A stretch of 64,000 bases of DNA from assembly GCF_029873635.1 (NCBI RefSeq), contig NC_080424.1:48501-112500 (forward strand). Reading direction: 5' to 3'. Source of the DNA: Malania oleifera (taxonomy: Eukaryota; Streptophyta; Magnoliopsida; Santalales; Ximeniaceae). Below the pieces are notes generated by a model. The model made no database searches. It worked only from the letters and a program-made list of their open reading frames with translations, and was not told where the DNA came from. The position numbers were made by a program, and so were the translations under genes. Shown here in pieces: positions 1-10,222 of this stretch. The stretch's first letter is position 1. The number at the start of each line of letters is the position of its first letter.

Positions 1-435
1 TATGACACTGTTTTATATTTATGATTATGAGTACATATCGGTATATTTTATCAGTTGTTATAATTATTTAAATGAATGTGATGATATATTAAAACTCATG
101 TGCCACACGCTGTCAATAATTATTCCGTCTTACTGAGAGGTGTCTCACCCATAATCTAAACATTTCAAGAAACCAAGACAGACTAGTAGAGAGAGCTCCG
201 GGGTAGAGGAGATTGTTGTACCCTGGGATTCAGGGTAAGTGTTAGAGTTGGGGTATGCAGTTTTGGGGGATGTACATGTATATGTGTGTGGAGATTATAG
301 CACTCTGGTATTGTATTGTATTTTGGATGATATTGTATTTTGGACCCAAACATAGTATGTATTCCGCTGTGTGGATAGTAGGTTTGATGGACTGACTAAC
401 TAGTTCCCACTACAGGTCGGGTTATATATGATATA
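1..435 (+). mobile_element. LTR retrotransposon 5' LTR, right end (truncated by window)
   Basis: The stretch ends directly before a TGGTATCAGAG primer-binding site at 436-446, which is how a plant 5' LTR ends. The text around 130-150 (a pair of 'ctgagaggtgtctcacc'-like words) is the kind seen in plant Ty3/gypsy LTRs, but this is recollection rather than alignment. No coding sequence is visible. The left LTR boundary is outside the window. The copia 3' LTR at 1972 does not resemble it, so the two belong to different elements. Confidence 0.45.
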
Positions 436-446
436 TGGTATCAGAG
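436..446 (+). other. Primer-binding site (initiator tRNA-Met type)
   Basis: TGGTATCAGAG is the complement of the 3' end of plant initiator tRNA-Met, used by copia and many gypsy elements to prime minus-strand synthesis. It follows the LTR-like end, but no gag follows; by about 559 the sequence is already copia reverse transcriptase, so the internal region is deleted or recombined. Confidence 0.6.
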
Positions 447-558
447 TTATTTGACAGATGATTGATTATTATTGCTGTCTACTGAAAAAAAATGGTAGAG
501 AAATCAGGTCGTCACATCCTAAACCTAAATCTATTAATCAATGTCGATATATAAGTGA

Positions 559-1960
559 TTAGCCAAAATGGAAGGAGGTTATCACAACAGAATTAAACTC
601 TCTATTAAAAAGAGGAGTTCTTGGACTTATAGTCCAAATACTAGAAGATGTCCAACTCGTTGGATACAAATAGTTATTTGTGCGCAAACAAAATGAAAAT
701 AATGAAATTACTCGATATAAAACAAGACTTGTGGTACAAGGTTTCTCACAGAAACTCAGAATTGATTATGAGGAGAGATATTCTCCAATAATGGATGGAA
801 TAACTTTCAAATTCTTAATTAAACTCCAACTGAGCATGCATTTTATGGACGTAGTGACAACATACCTATATGGATCATTGGATAGTGAACTTTATATGAA
901 AATCCCTGAAGAATTTAAATTGCTTGAAGCAAAACCCATAAATTTATATTCAATTAAACTCCAACGTTCTTTATATGAATTAAAGCAATCTGGATGTATG
1001 TGGTACAATCGATTAGGTGAGTACCTTGTGAAAGAAGGATTCATAAATGATCCAGTTTGTCTATACATTTTAATTAAAATATCAGAATCCAGATTTATTA
1101 TAATTTATGTTTATGTTGATGATTTGAATTTAGTTTGGACTCCTGAAGAGCTCACTAAAGTTGCTAATTATTTAATGGTGGAATTCGAGATGAAAGATTT
1201 AGGAAAGACAAAATATTGTCTTGACCTACATATTGAACATGTAAATGACAAAATTCTTGTTCATCAATGTAAATATACCAAAAAGATGTTAAGACAATTT
1301 TATATGGATAAAGTTCATCATTTGGGATCTTCAATGATGGTGTGATCTCTTGATGTTAAAAAGGACACATTTTGACCTCATGACGAGGGGGAATAATTAT
1401 TTGGTCTTGAAGTACCATATTTAAGTGCTATTGGCTTTTTGATGTTTCTGGCCAATTATACAAAACTCGACATTACATTTGCTGTAAATCTACTAACAAG
1501 ATATAACTCCGCTCCTACACAGCGACATTGGAATGGAATTAAGCACATTCTACGTTATTTGAGAGACATTTATAGCAACATCCTTCAATCATTCTGAAAA
1601 ATTAGCTATCCATGAAACTAGTAAAAAATGTGTGTGACTTATATCAATGATTTTTTATATTCAAGCAAATTGTGATCTTCAATCAATTAAGAGTATTCTA
1701 ACAGTTTTTTATAAAGACAACATTGCATGTATAGCTTAACTAAGAGGAGGATACATAAAGGGCGACAGAACGAAACATATTTTTCCAAAATTCTTTTATA
1801 CACATGAACTCCATAAGAATTGTGATATAGAAGTATAGCAAATCCGATCAAGTGATAATCTAATAAATTTGTTCACCAAAAATTTGCCTACTACAATATT
1901 CAAAAAAGTTGTTTATCTAATTGGAAATCTTAACAAAAGAAGTTAATATATGGGTGACAT
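559..1960 (+). pseudogene. Ty1/copia pol remnant (reverse transcriptase to RNase H)
   Basis: The + strand reads copia reverse transcriptase from about 559 (a KWKEVITTEL-like start) through an open stretch 680-1345 that includes the conserved ITRYKTRLVVQGFSQ region and the catalytic YVDDL. It then continues past a stop at 1343-1345 into a region with PYLSAIG, MFLANYTK and HWNGIKHILRYL, the connection segment before RNase H, to about 1590. RNase H beyond that is heavily decayed. An in-frame TAG just before 680 sits where copia proteins have Trp (GYK-W-LF), and further stops and shifts follow 1345. Gag, protease and integrase are absent upstream. The polypurine tract and 3' LTR follow directly, fixing orientation. 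It is non-functional. Confidence 0.88.
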
Positions 1961-1961
1961 C

Positions 1962-2450
1962 TAAGGGGAAGTGTTATGAAAATCATAAAAATTAATGGTT
2001 GTCACCCCTTCGTTTTCCACCACCATGAATTATATGCTATCTTTATTGCCCTATAAAAGGGTTCTCTCTCGATCTCATTTGAACATACACACATAAAGCT
2101 TGGAGTAGACATACGACTAGAAAGAATAAGAGAAGAGGAGAGAGAAAAAAAGAGAGATATTTTGTACAAAATCAGTCCAAATCATCTTACAATTCTTTTC
2201 AAGGTAGTGAATTTTTTTATCACATCCACTGATGGAGTAGGCATAACTAACCACGTAAAATTTATATCTCGTTTCTATTTATTTTTTGCATCTTTTATGA
2301 TATTATCGAACTACGTAAAATTTCTACTTCGTCTTTATTTATTTTTTACATCTTTTATAACGGCTCTCACCTAATGAGACTTCAGATTTGATTTTATTGT
2401 TATTTTTATTGTTGTAAATATTGATGCATATATTTTTAAACGCTCAAAAA
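1962..2450 (+). mobile_element. Copia polypurine tract and 3' LTR
   Basis: A purine tract TAAGGGGAAG (1962-1971) is followed by TGTTATGAAAATC at 1972, the expected polypurine-tract/LTR junction for the upstream pol remnant. The LTR carries a TATA box (TATAAAA, 2052-2058) and a purine-rich stretch at 2120-2160. The right LTR end could not be fixed; it lies somewhere between about 2400 and 2500, since no matching 5' LTR is in the window. Confidence 0.65.
2052..2058 (+). promoter_or_regulatory. TATA box of the copia LTR
   Basis: TATAAAA lies about 80 bp inside the LTR, the normal place for the LTR promoter that starts genomic RNA. There is no sign that it is still active. Confidence 0.45.
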
Positions 2451-2867
2451 TTTATTTTTCTTTATTTATTAAAAAAAAAAAATCCTCACAACTACTTCCA
2501 CCACTTGCCTTTTAAAATGTCCTTTTGTGGGGACAACCGGAGTCTCCTAGACCTGACAAAATGGATAAAAATTCGTTAATCCGAACCACATCCGACCCGT
2601 TTTAACCGACTTATAATTATCTGTTTGCTAAACGAGTTGAATATAATTTTTCATTTTCTTATCCACCCTCTTAGCGGGTCAGGTCGGCTTTATCCGGCGA
2701 ATATCCGCCAACCCGCTTACAAAATTAACCCAGGAAATCCCAACAGGCTACAACCCAAACCCTTTAACCCAGCCAGCCCAGTAAGCCCACTGCCCAAATG
2801 CCCACACGGCCCACTACCCACGCGCCCCGCTCAGCGCCTCACTACTTCAGCGAGTCTTTTCCCGTTT

Positions 2868-4556
2868 TATTATTAAAAGGAAATAAAATATAAAATAATA
2901 CTCTTATTGGGAAAAAATTTCCCAAACTGATGCTCACGTAATCTCGCAGCTTGATGCTGCGAGATTTAAAAGCCCAGCCAATGAGAAGCTGACATGTGAC
3001 ACAGTTGCAGAGAAAATCTCGCAACATGAAACTGTGAGATTTAAAACCTCAGACCAATAGGGTGGTGACACATGGTACTGAGCAAATCTCGCAGGTTAGT
3101 CCTGCGAGATTTACGGCTATAATTATAACTTTCCCTTTTTACAAATTTAAATTTAAATAATAAACATTCCCTTTTAATAAATTTAATCACAACTTTCCCT
3201 TATAAATATAATTTAGAGTTAAATTTAAAATATATAATTTTAACAACTTCCCTTATAAAATTTCCCTTATAAATTTAACAATTAAACAATTGAACACATT
3301 GTTAATTTTTAAAAAATATAATTGAAAAAAATAAATTTCTTAATAAGTTATAAAAATGCCTAGTAATTATAATGCTGCAAAATGTTTATTGGATGTAATA
3401 TTTAAAATTAACAATGTGTTTTATTTAAATTTAATTATAATTAAATTTAATTATAATTTAAAATATAAAATTTAAGTTTATAAATTTTATAAACTTAAAT
3501 TTAAAATATAACAATTGTTTAATTGTTAAAATATAACTTTCCCTTATAAATTTAAAATTTAATTAAATTTAAATTTTTTAAAGTTATAATTTAAATTTAA
3601 TTATAACTTTCCTTTTTTACAAATTTAAATTTAAATTTAAATAATAAATTTAAATTTGTCTTGCAAAATGTTTAATTGTTAATTTTAAATATTACATCCA
3701 ATAAATATTTTGTAGCATTATAATTACTAAACATTTTTATAACTTATTGAGAAATTTATTTTTTCCAATTATATTTTTAGAAAATTTTGAAATAATACAA
3801 ATTATTTTGTCATACTTATATAATTAGTTGGTCCAGAGCATCAAAGCAGTCAATTCGAAATTTTTGTTCTGTCTCTAATCCACTTATTTAACTTTAATCA
3901 TTATATTAATCATATATATATTTTTTATTTACTAAATTAATGTCATTTTAAAATATCATTTTATTAAGGACAAATTTTGTTATTCCACATGCACTTAATA
4001 GTTAACTAACAAAATATTAATTCCGTCAATAAAATTAAATTATAAGAAATTTTTTAGTATTTTTTTGAAAATTCAGGGGTTAGAATTATATTTTGAAATT
4101 TTTTTTTGGATTTTATCCAAATTTTTATGACAAAATACTTATTTATAATCAATAATTTCTTTTCTGTAAGGATTTTTTTTAAAATTATATATTTAAATTT
4201 ATAAATTTAAATTTAAGTTTAAATTTAAATTTAACTTTAAATTATATTTATAAGGAAAAGTTATGATTAAATTTATTAAAAGGAAATGTTTATTATTTAA
4301 ATTTAAATTTGTAAAAAAGAAAAGTTATAATTTATAAAAGAATGTTTATTATAATCGTAAATCTCGCAGACTAACCTGCGGCTTTAAATCTCGCAGCTTT
4401 AAATCAAGCTACGAGATTTTCTCTGCAATTGTGTCACGCGTTAGCTTCTCATTGGCTGGACTTTTAAATCTCGTAGCATCAAGATTACGTAAGCCTCAGC
4501 TTGAAAATTTTTTTCCCAAATAAGAGTATTATTTTATATTTTATTTCTTTTTTATT
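2868..4556. repeat. Large foldback (inverted-repeat) element nested inside the hAT
   Basis: About 2868-3250 is repeated in reverse complement at about 4200-4556, including shared text such as GCCAATGAGAAGCT and ATAATACTCTTATT. A second pairing is 3305-3440 with 3660-3790. The centre is a near-perfect 35-bp palindrome at 3468-3502. The right arm carries about 400 bp (3790-4200) with no partner. Interiors are mostly AAATTTAAATTT-like. No open reading frame of interest lies within. It may be a long-TIR DNA transposon such as a Mutator-like MITE, but no clean target duplication could be found at its ends. RNA through it would form a long hairpin. Confidence 0.8.
2939..3112. repeat. Three short palindromic modules AATCTCGCAG...CTGCGAGATT (left foldback arm)
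   Basis: Copies lie at 2939-2968, 3014-3042 and 3084-3112. Each is a 29-30-bp hairpin with stems AAATCTCGCA and TGCGAGATTT (second copy slightly diverged) and a variable loop, spaced 70-75 bp apart. Counterparts lie in the right arm at about 4359-4418, more degraded. These are local palindromes inside a larger one, so both the arm and the whole element can fold. Confidence 0.8.
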
Positions 4557-4559
4557 AGA

Positions 4560-5000
4560 AAAAACTCGCCCTTCCCACTCCCAAGTCACTCATCTGAATC
4601 TTTTGATTCTTCTTTCATTCTCTCCGTTCTCACTTCCCAGTTCCCGTTCACTTTCGTTTAGGGTTTCATACTTCAATTTTTCGACGCCGTCGTCGATTGC
4701 CGCTCATCGCTCGCTCGCTCGCTCGCGAAGCCTTGTAAGTTTGACAACCCTCGCCTTGCGGTGTTGCCGTACTTTCGCCAGTTCGCTGCTTGCCCATCGC
4801 TTTCTCGCTCGAGTCGCTCGTCGTCTGATTCTTCTCTCATTCTCTGCGTTCTCACTTCTCATTCACTTTCGTTTAGGGTTTCGCTTTCGTCGTCGTCGAC
4901 TACCGCCCATCACTGGCTTGTTGCTTCAGCTTCACGAACCACGGAACCAGGTTCAATTCTCTCTCTTTTGGGGAAATTTGTCATCTGAGTTCTGACTTCT
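4560..5000 (+). other. 5'UTR/exon-like segment of a hAT transposase gene with internal duplication
   Basis: A C/T-rich segment with leader-like content (TTTAGGGTTTC) occurs twice: about 4607-4700 and 4827-4905 share GATTCTTCTYTCATTCTCT and CACTTTCGTTTAGGGTTTC. A GT donor-like site (CTTGTAAG) follows at about 4733. It looks like an untranslated first exon of a lost transposase. A similar leader-like block sits in the hAT at 23365-24443. The open frames across it are low-complexity Ser/Leu/Arg and are not credible proteins. Confidence 0.4.
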
Positions 5001-6036
5001 GAGTTGTTTGTTGGTTTTTGATTTTTTGATTTTTCTTTTTCTGATTTTTAATTTTTATTTTTGATTTCGTTTCTGTAATTTTTGACAATAATACCAATCA
5101 GCCCATAAAATTTTGTCTTAAGTTGTATTTGAGGTGTTGATTTTGAGCTTTGTACTTAGATGGTATTCAATATAATTTCACACTAAAAATATAATTCTAC
5201 AACTTATTTGAAGAAAAGCAAATATGTGGGGAGAAAATTCAATCGTTGTTAAGAGTATGAGTTTTGAACTTATGATTTCAATTGTTGTGAATTTGAAAAA
5301 AAAAAAAAAGAGTCAGTGCAATTTGAGATATGTAATTTGAGCATTGCTTGGCTACTTTGTTGGTAGAGCAAGAGATAATGAGATAGTTTTTAAGAATTGA
5401 GGTTACCTTTCATTCAATCAATGTCTATTTTAAGGATATAAAATCATGATATAAGAAATTGATAGTTTAAAAAAATTAAAAGATGTTATCATAGTAATGT
5501 AAATAAGAATGCATCATAACATTGAATAGAAAATGATAATATCCTATTTTTAATATGGAAAATTGGGAATGTCTATTTTGAGAGATTCCTCGGATTTGAA
5601 AATAGCTGTGTTTAAAGAAATTCGCATGCTTAAGAACAGTTGTAATGTTTAGATTTTAGAGACTCACACGAGTCGCACGGTTCGAGTTTCTATTTTGAGT
5701 TGGATTTAGACTAATTTATTATGTTTTAATGCTTATAGTTTTACTTACATGAATCATGAGTTGTTAATTAGTATAAACGATTGAATGATTGATATAATTA
5801 TTAGAAAAGTTAATACACAAACTAATCGCAAGTTGTCGTATACAACTTAAATTATTATGACACAATATAAATTATTAATAAAATTATATTTGAGAATGGC
5901 GGATTATCCGCCCGTCCGTCATGAATTATCCGACCCGAAACTGCCTAATCTGCCACTTAAATGAGTCGAAGATGGATTATAATTTCTTCACCCGATAATC
6001 CGCCTTATTCGCCACGGATTATCTGACCCGATCCGC
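5001..6036. other. Right part of the hAT element, no gene seen
   Basis: AT-rich sequence without a credible reading frame. From about 5890 it becomes GC-richer with repeated GGATTATCCG/CGACCCG words leading into the right terminus. It is explained as element interior plus subterminal repeats. Confidence 0.5.
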
Positions 6037-6057
6037 TTTGCCAGGTCTAGAGCCTCC

Positions 6058-6384
6058 ATTCTTTCTTTCCCTAGTCCCGGTCGTCTTGCCTCCTTTTTCT
6101 CGTTCTAGCGGCTAGCCAAAGTCGTAGGATGATTTTCATCTAGGTTTTGGAAACCTCTTCCTTCCTAACTGTATCGACAGATCTGACTCGGACAAATCTT
6201 ATGTGAATGGCAATGGGATTTTGCAGAGTTATGGTACTGATTCTGCGGGAAAGAAAATGGTAAGGAAGTGAGAATAGGGAGATTCAATATTGAAATCTGA
6301 TTGGAAAGAGTGTGGATTGGTTGTCTCTTTTTTTTTTTTTTCTTTTTATTTTTATAGTTGTTATAATAAAGAATAACACAAATA
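6058..6384 (+). promoter_or_regulatory. Presumed promoter and 5' leader of the MCU gene
   Basis: Between the hAT terminus and the MCU start are 327 bp with C/T-rich stretches, a T run at 6329-6342 and an AT-rich stretch (TTATAATAAAGAATAAC) just before the ATG. The core promoter may sit here or may have been displaced by the hAT. No certain TATA box could be assigned. Confidence 0.35.
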
Positions 6385-6885
6385 ATGTGGAGATCGTCAT
6401 GCGCTTGGTTAAAGCGGAGTGTGTCAACGACTGTGTTGCATGGAAGAAAACAGCCGGTGGGGTTGGGGGTTTGCTGGGGAAACGCCTACGGTTGTGGCTC
6501 CCTCTTTGCATCATCAACCTCATCGTCCCTTGTTTTAACTAACGCCTTATCAGCAGCAGCCGCTGGTGGTTCCGACGAGGCCTCCAACTCAGGTGCTGCT
6601 GCCGGAGGAGGAGAAAGTACGGACAGCGGCGGCGTTGTGGTAGAAGGAGAGCCCATATCATATGCGGAGGCAAAGAAGCTAATGAGATTGGTGAATGTGG
6701 AGGCACTGAAAAAAAAGATTGGGATGGAAGGTAAGGAAGTAATCGGGTATTCGGATCTTCTCGAAGCATGCGAGAGCATGGGTGTTGCTAGATCTGCTGA
6801 TGAAGCCACCGCATTTGCCCGAGTACTTGACGAGGCTGGCGTTGTCCTTCTCTTCAGAGACAAGGTTTTCCTTCATCCCGATAAG
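6385..6885 (+). CDS. MCU: Mitochondrial calcium uniporter (MCU family), exon 1
   Basis: This exon encodes the N-terminal third of a plant MCU, the inner-mitochondrial-membrane calcium channel. The first 20 or so residues ([12 protein letters not shown], basic and Ser-rich without acidic residues) fit a mitochondrial presequence. A Gly/Ala/Ser-rich linker follows, then the conserved matrix domain with [39 protein letters not shown] and [15 protein letters not shown]. The frame ends at AAG|GTACTT, a splice donor at 6886 after HPDK, where I recall plant MCU genes having their intron. The second exon, which should carry the two membrane helices and the DxxE selectivity motif, was not found downstream by eye. 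ATG 6385 is taken as start because it directly begins the presequence. A hAT insertion ends 335 bp upstream. Which MCU paralogue this is cannot be told. Confidence 0.88.
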
Positions 6886-7734
6886 GTACTTTAGGCTATG
6901 GATCTGCTCGTTGTTTCTTCGCCTTTTCGCCTTTCATTCATCCTCACTTCCTACACGTGTCAGCCGCGTCTTTTGGGCCTTCTTCTTCTAAGGTTCATTT
7001 ATAAAAAAAAATAAAAATAAAAATGCAATTCTTGCTCTAATACGCGACCTAGAAAGCACAAACCTTCTTTCCTTTGAGAAGATTTTGATTCTTGTGTTTC
7101 TTTTTCGTTTTTCCATTCCGTAAAATCAATTATTTGTGCTGTTGTCAGTTCTTGTTTCTAGTTTCTTAAAGCTCATTACATGAAAACCATAATTTAGTTA
7201 TTGTGGGATTATTTGAAGTAAAAAAATTGTCCCTCCCTTGTACACCGCTCTCTGGTTTACAATACACAAGTAATGTTACACTCTTAGAAATTTATAGCTG
7301 TTGAACAAATTCTGGGCGGTGTGGCTATAGAGGATTCGTTTTCTTAGTTTTCCAAAATGGGAAACCATGCCTTAAGAAACCTCACAGCCACGTTTCATCA
7401 AAGGCAGGTGCAATCACAAAACAAAATATAGATACTGAAAGAACACAAACATTCCAATACTTTGGAAAGGTTATGGTTTTGGTTTTGCAAAAGAAGTAAC
7501 TCGTTTGGGTTTCAAACGAAGGTTGTCAAGGCGAGCAGTTTTTTGGACTGGAACTGAATTATGGTTTTCATTTTTCAATGCTCTAGAGGGATTAGGGTTG
7601 AGAAATAGGCTTTTTGATAATAAAAGGGATTAGGGTTGAGAAATAGGCTTTTTGATAATAAAAAAAGAAAAGTAAAGGAAACAACAGAAGTTCAAAAATT
7701 AATTAGATAGCATAGTGATGAAAAAGATTACAAG
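6886..7734 (+). other. Start of MCU intron or disrupted downstream region; 38-bp tandem duplication
   Basis: No exon is seen. A 38-bp unit beginning GGGATTAGGGTTGAGAAAT occurs twice in tandem at 7588-7625 and 7626-7663. The remainder is ordinary AT-rich intron-like sequence. It is the intron if the second exon lies beyond the inserted elements. Confidence 0.4.
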
Positions 7735-10222
7735 GTAGCCGCCCCTTCAATAATCAACCGTAAGGCTCAAATTTGCATTCGTAACCCAAATTTTGTTTGG
7801 TGCAGAGGACCTTATTTAATGTTTTTAGGATCTTTCAAACACTCCTAAATTTAATGAAAACAAGCAAATTTGAAACCCTAGGAATATTATAAAGTCAACC
7901 AAAATTTGAATCCACAACCTCTTAAATAAGAAAATTTTGAGCAGAAACCAATTTTCTAAATTCAAAGCATGACACAACTAAGTGCAAACAAACAAATCTA
8001 TCATTAAACTACTGCTAATTGTAATGCCCCATTCAGAGAAGTAAGAGCAAAATTTAATAAATTACTTGTTCATGAGAAAGCTATGGGACTAGATAACATT
8101 CCAATTGAAGTTTGGAAATGCTTAGGTGATAACGGAATTATATGGTTAACTAATTTATTTAATACAATTGTAAAAACTAAGAAAATGTCAGATGAATGGA
8201 GGAAAAACACTTTAATACCTATATACAAAAATAAAGGAGATATTCAAAATTGTAATAACTATCGTGAAATTAAACTTATGAGTCATACTATGAAATTATG
8301 GGAAAGGATAGTTGAACAAAGATTAAGGTTAAAAATAAAGATCTCAGAAAATCAATTTGATTTTATGCTTAGGAGATCTACCATGGAAGCTATTTATCTT
8401 TTAAGAAGATTAATGGAAAAGTTTAGGGAAAAGAAGAGGGACTTGCATATGATATTTATTGACCTTGAGAAAGCATATGATAGGATACCTTGAGAAGTTC
8501 TATGGTGGGTTTTAGATAAAAAAAGGTGTATATAGTAGGTATACTGATGTCATTAAGGATATGTACGATGGAGTAATGACTAGTGTAAGGACTATAGATG
8601 GAGAAATTAGAGAATTTCCAATCACTATAGGCGTACATTAAGGATCTGCTTTGAGTTCTTATCTTTTTGCTTTAGTGATGGACCAATTGACTAAGAGTAT
8701 TCAAAAGGAGGTTCAATGACGTATGTTGTTTGCATATGATATTGTATTAATTGATGAAATTAGGGATAGAGTAGAAGTTGAGTTAGAATTATGGAGAGAA
8801 GTTTTGGAATCTAGAGGCTTTAGGATAAGTAGAAATAAGACAAAATATATGAAATGTAATTTTAGTAAGTTAGGAGGAATATTGGAGATAAAGTTCAAAT
8901 GGATGATGAAGAAATGAATAGCACTTGTAAATTTTGATACCTTGGATCTATTATGAAAGTTGAAGGAGAAATTGAAGATGATATAATGCATAGAGTTAAA
9001 GCAGGTTGGGTAAAATGGAGAAGTGCTATAAGTGTGCTCTGTGATCGTAGAATACCTTTAAAATTGAAAGGGAAGTTTTATATGACAGCTATAAGACCAG
9101 CTATGCTATATGGATCGGAATGTTGGGCGACGAAGAAACATAATATCCAAAATGTAAAAGTTGCCGAGATGAGAATGCTTAGATGGATGAGTGGTATAAC
9201 ATTGAAATAAATTAAGGAATGAACATATTCGTGGTAAGTTAGGTGTAGTTTCTATAAAAGATAAGATAAGGGAGGGACGACTCAGATGGTATGGATACTT
9301 GCAATGTAGGCCACATAGTGCACTTGTAAGGAAAAGTGACTTAATTACTGTGGGGGGCTGTAGAAGGGGTAGGGGTAGACCTAAAATAACTTGGGAGGAG
9401 ATAGTGAGTAAGGATTTAATATCCTTGAATCTATCAATAGAAATGGTCCATGATTGCATAAATTGGCGGAAAATGATTCATATAAACGACCCCACTTAGT
9501 AGGACTAAGACTTGGTTTTGTTGTTGTTGTTTTGTTGTACTTGTTCATGGGTTATATAGCCTCAGGATAGAATGCAGTATCTTTGTTTGTCTCATTATCA
9601 TGTTTTGCATCACTTCTATTGTCCTACTTGTAGGCCTTGTGAAAGGTGGCAACACCTTTTACAAATTCAAATTGCTTTTACCTAGCAAATATATTTGGTA
9701 ATAGAAAAAAGGGTAAAAGAACACGTGGAGGATGAGAAATCCTCAAGAAAATCAGAGGAGAAGATAAAAATAGAAGGAAGAAAAGATAAAGAGGATTAAG
9801 CTAACAAGGACAGCCAATTGTGCCGATGAAAATAAATTGCACTGGATATCAGAGAAAGCAACATCGCGAAATCCACCTGGAAGCAAAAAAAAAACAATCC
9901 AAGTCCCAAATGAAATTGATAGATGAAGATCGGTCTTGAAAAATCAGAGATTTCTATCTGGGCAAAATACCTATTAAAAAGAAAAAACTGCACACCACCA
10001 CAAAATCCTTGCATTCTTTTGTCTTAAATATATAAACCTATGTTTGGAAGAGGCCTTAGGTTTGGATTTGTGTGAATTTGGACGAAATATTATACAAAAT
10101 TGTATTTAATTTTGTCCAAATCCTCTCAAATCCAAATACAAGGTCTGAAATCCATGCTCCCTGCGTAGGCTAAGTAAGTATTTTGCATGCCAATTAATTT
10201 GATCCTTTTGACATTTTTCAAA
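7735..10222. repeat. Tandem duplication, copy 1 (split by RTE LINE)
   Basis: Beginning GTAGCCGCCCCTTCAATAATC and ending TTTTTCAAA, this unit repeats as the next 1.04 kb (10223-11263). Without the 1.46-kb LINE at 8075-9537 the copies have the same length and read in parallel throughout, with scattered substitutions and small indels. No protein is supported; the short open frame in copy 2 at 10579 has no counterpart signal. Confidence 0.9.
8075..9537 (+). mobile_element. RTE-type LINE, 5'-truncated insertion
   Basis: The + strand encodes a decayed plant RTE-clade reverse transcriptase from [15 protein letters not shown] through [35 protein letters not shown], the [10 protein letters not shown] block, SALSSYLFALVMD, a degraded FADD box (FAYDIVLID) near 8730, FRISRNKTKYMKCNF and a C-terminal LYGSECWATKK region to about 9500. 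Stops and shifts near 8492, 8718 and 8917 break it. The end CCCACTTAGTAGGACTAAG followed by TTG repeats is the typical RTE tail. TACTTGTTCATG flanks both sides (8063-8074, 9538-9549) as target duplication. The endonuclease is missing through 5' truncation. Confidence 0.9.

Larger units (their letters stand above)
2548..6049. mobile_element. Old hAT-type element with terminal inverted repeats and 8-bp target duplication
   Basis: The left end TAGACCTGACAAA (2548-2560) is mirrored by TTTGCCAGGTCTA (6037-6049), giving imperfect inverted termini with one mismatch. Flanks are GAGTCTCC (2540-2547) and GAGCCTCC (6050-6057), an 8-bp target duplication with one difference, as hAT transposases make. Subterminal regions on both sides are rich in GACCCG/CGGGTC and GGATTATC words, typical of transposase-binding repeats. 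No transposase reading frame remains. The interior holds a giant foldback (2868-4556) and a 5'UTR-like segment (4560-5000). The element stops about 335 bp before the MCU start codon. Confidence 0.8.

Noticed and set aside
2940..3112. CRISPR-like spaced palindromes
   Set aside because: Only three diverged copies occur, the spacing is by related rather than unique sequence, and they are mirrored in a plant foldback element; plant nuclear DNA has no CRISPR arrays.
4501..4995. A 164-codon open frame in the hAT leader
   Set aside because: It is Ser/Leu/Arg-rich, runs across a likely splice donor, and consists partly of an internal duplication; it looks like leader sequence.
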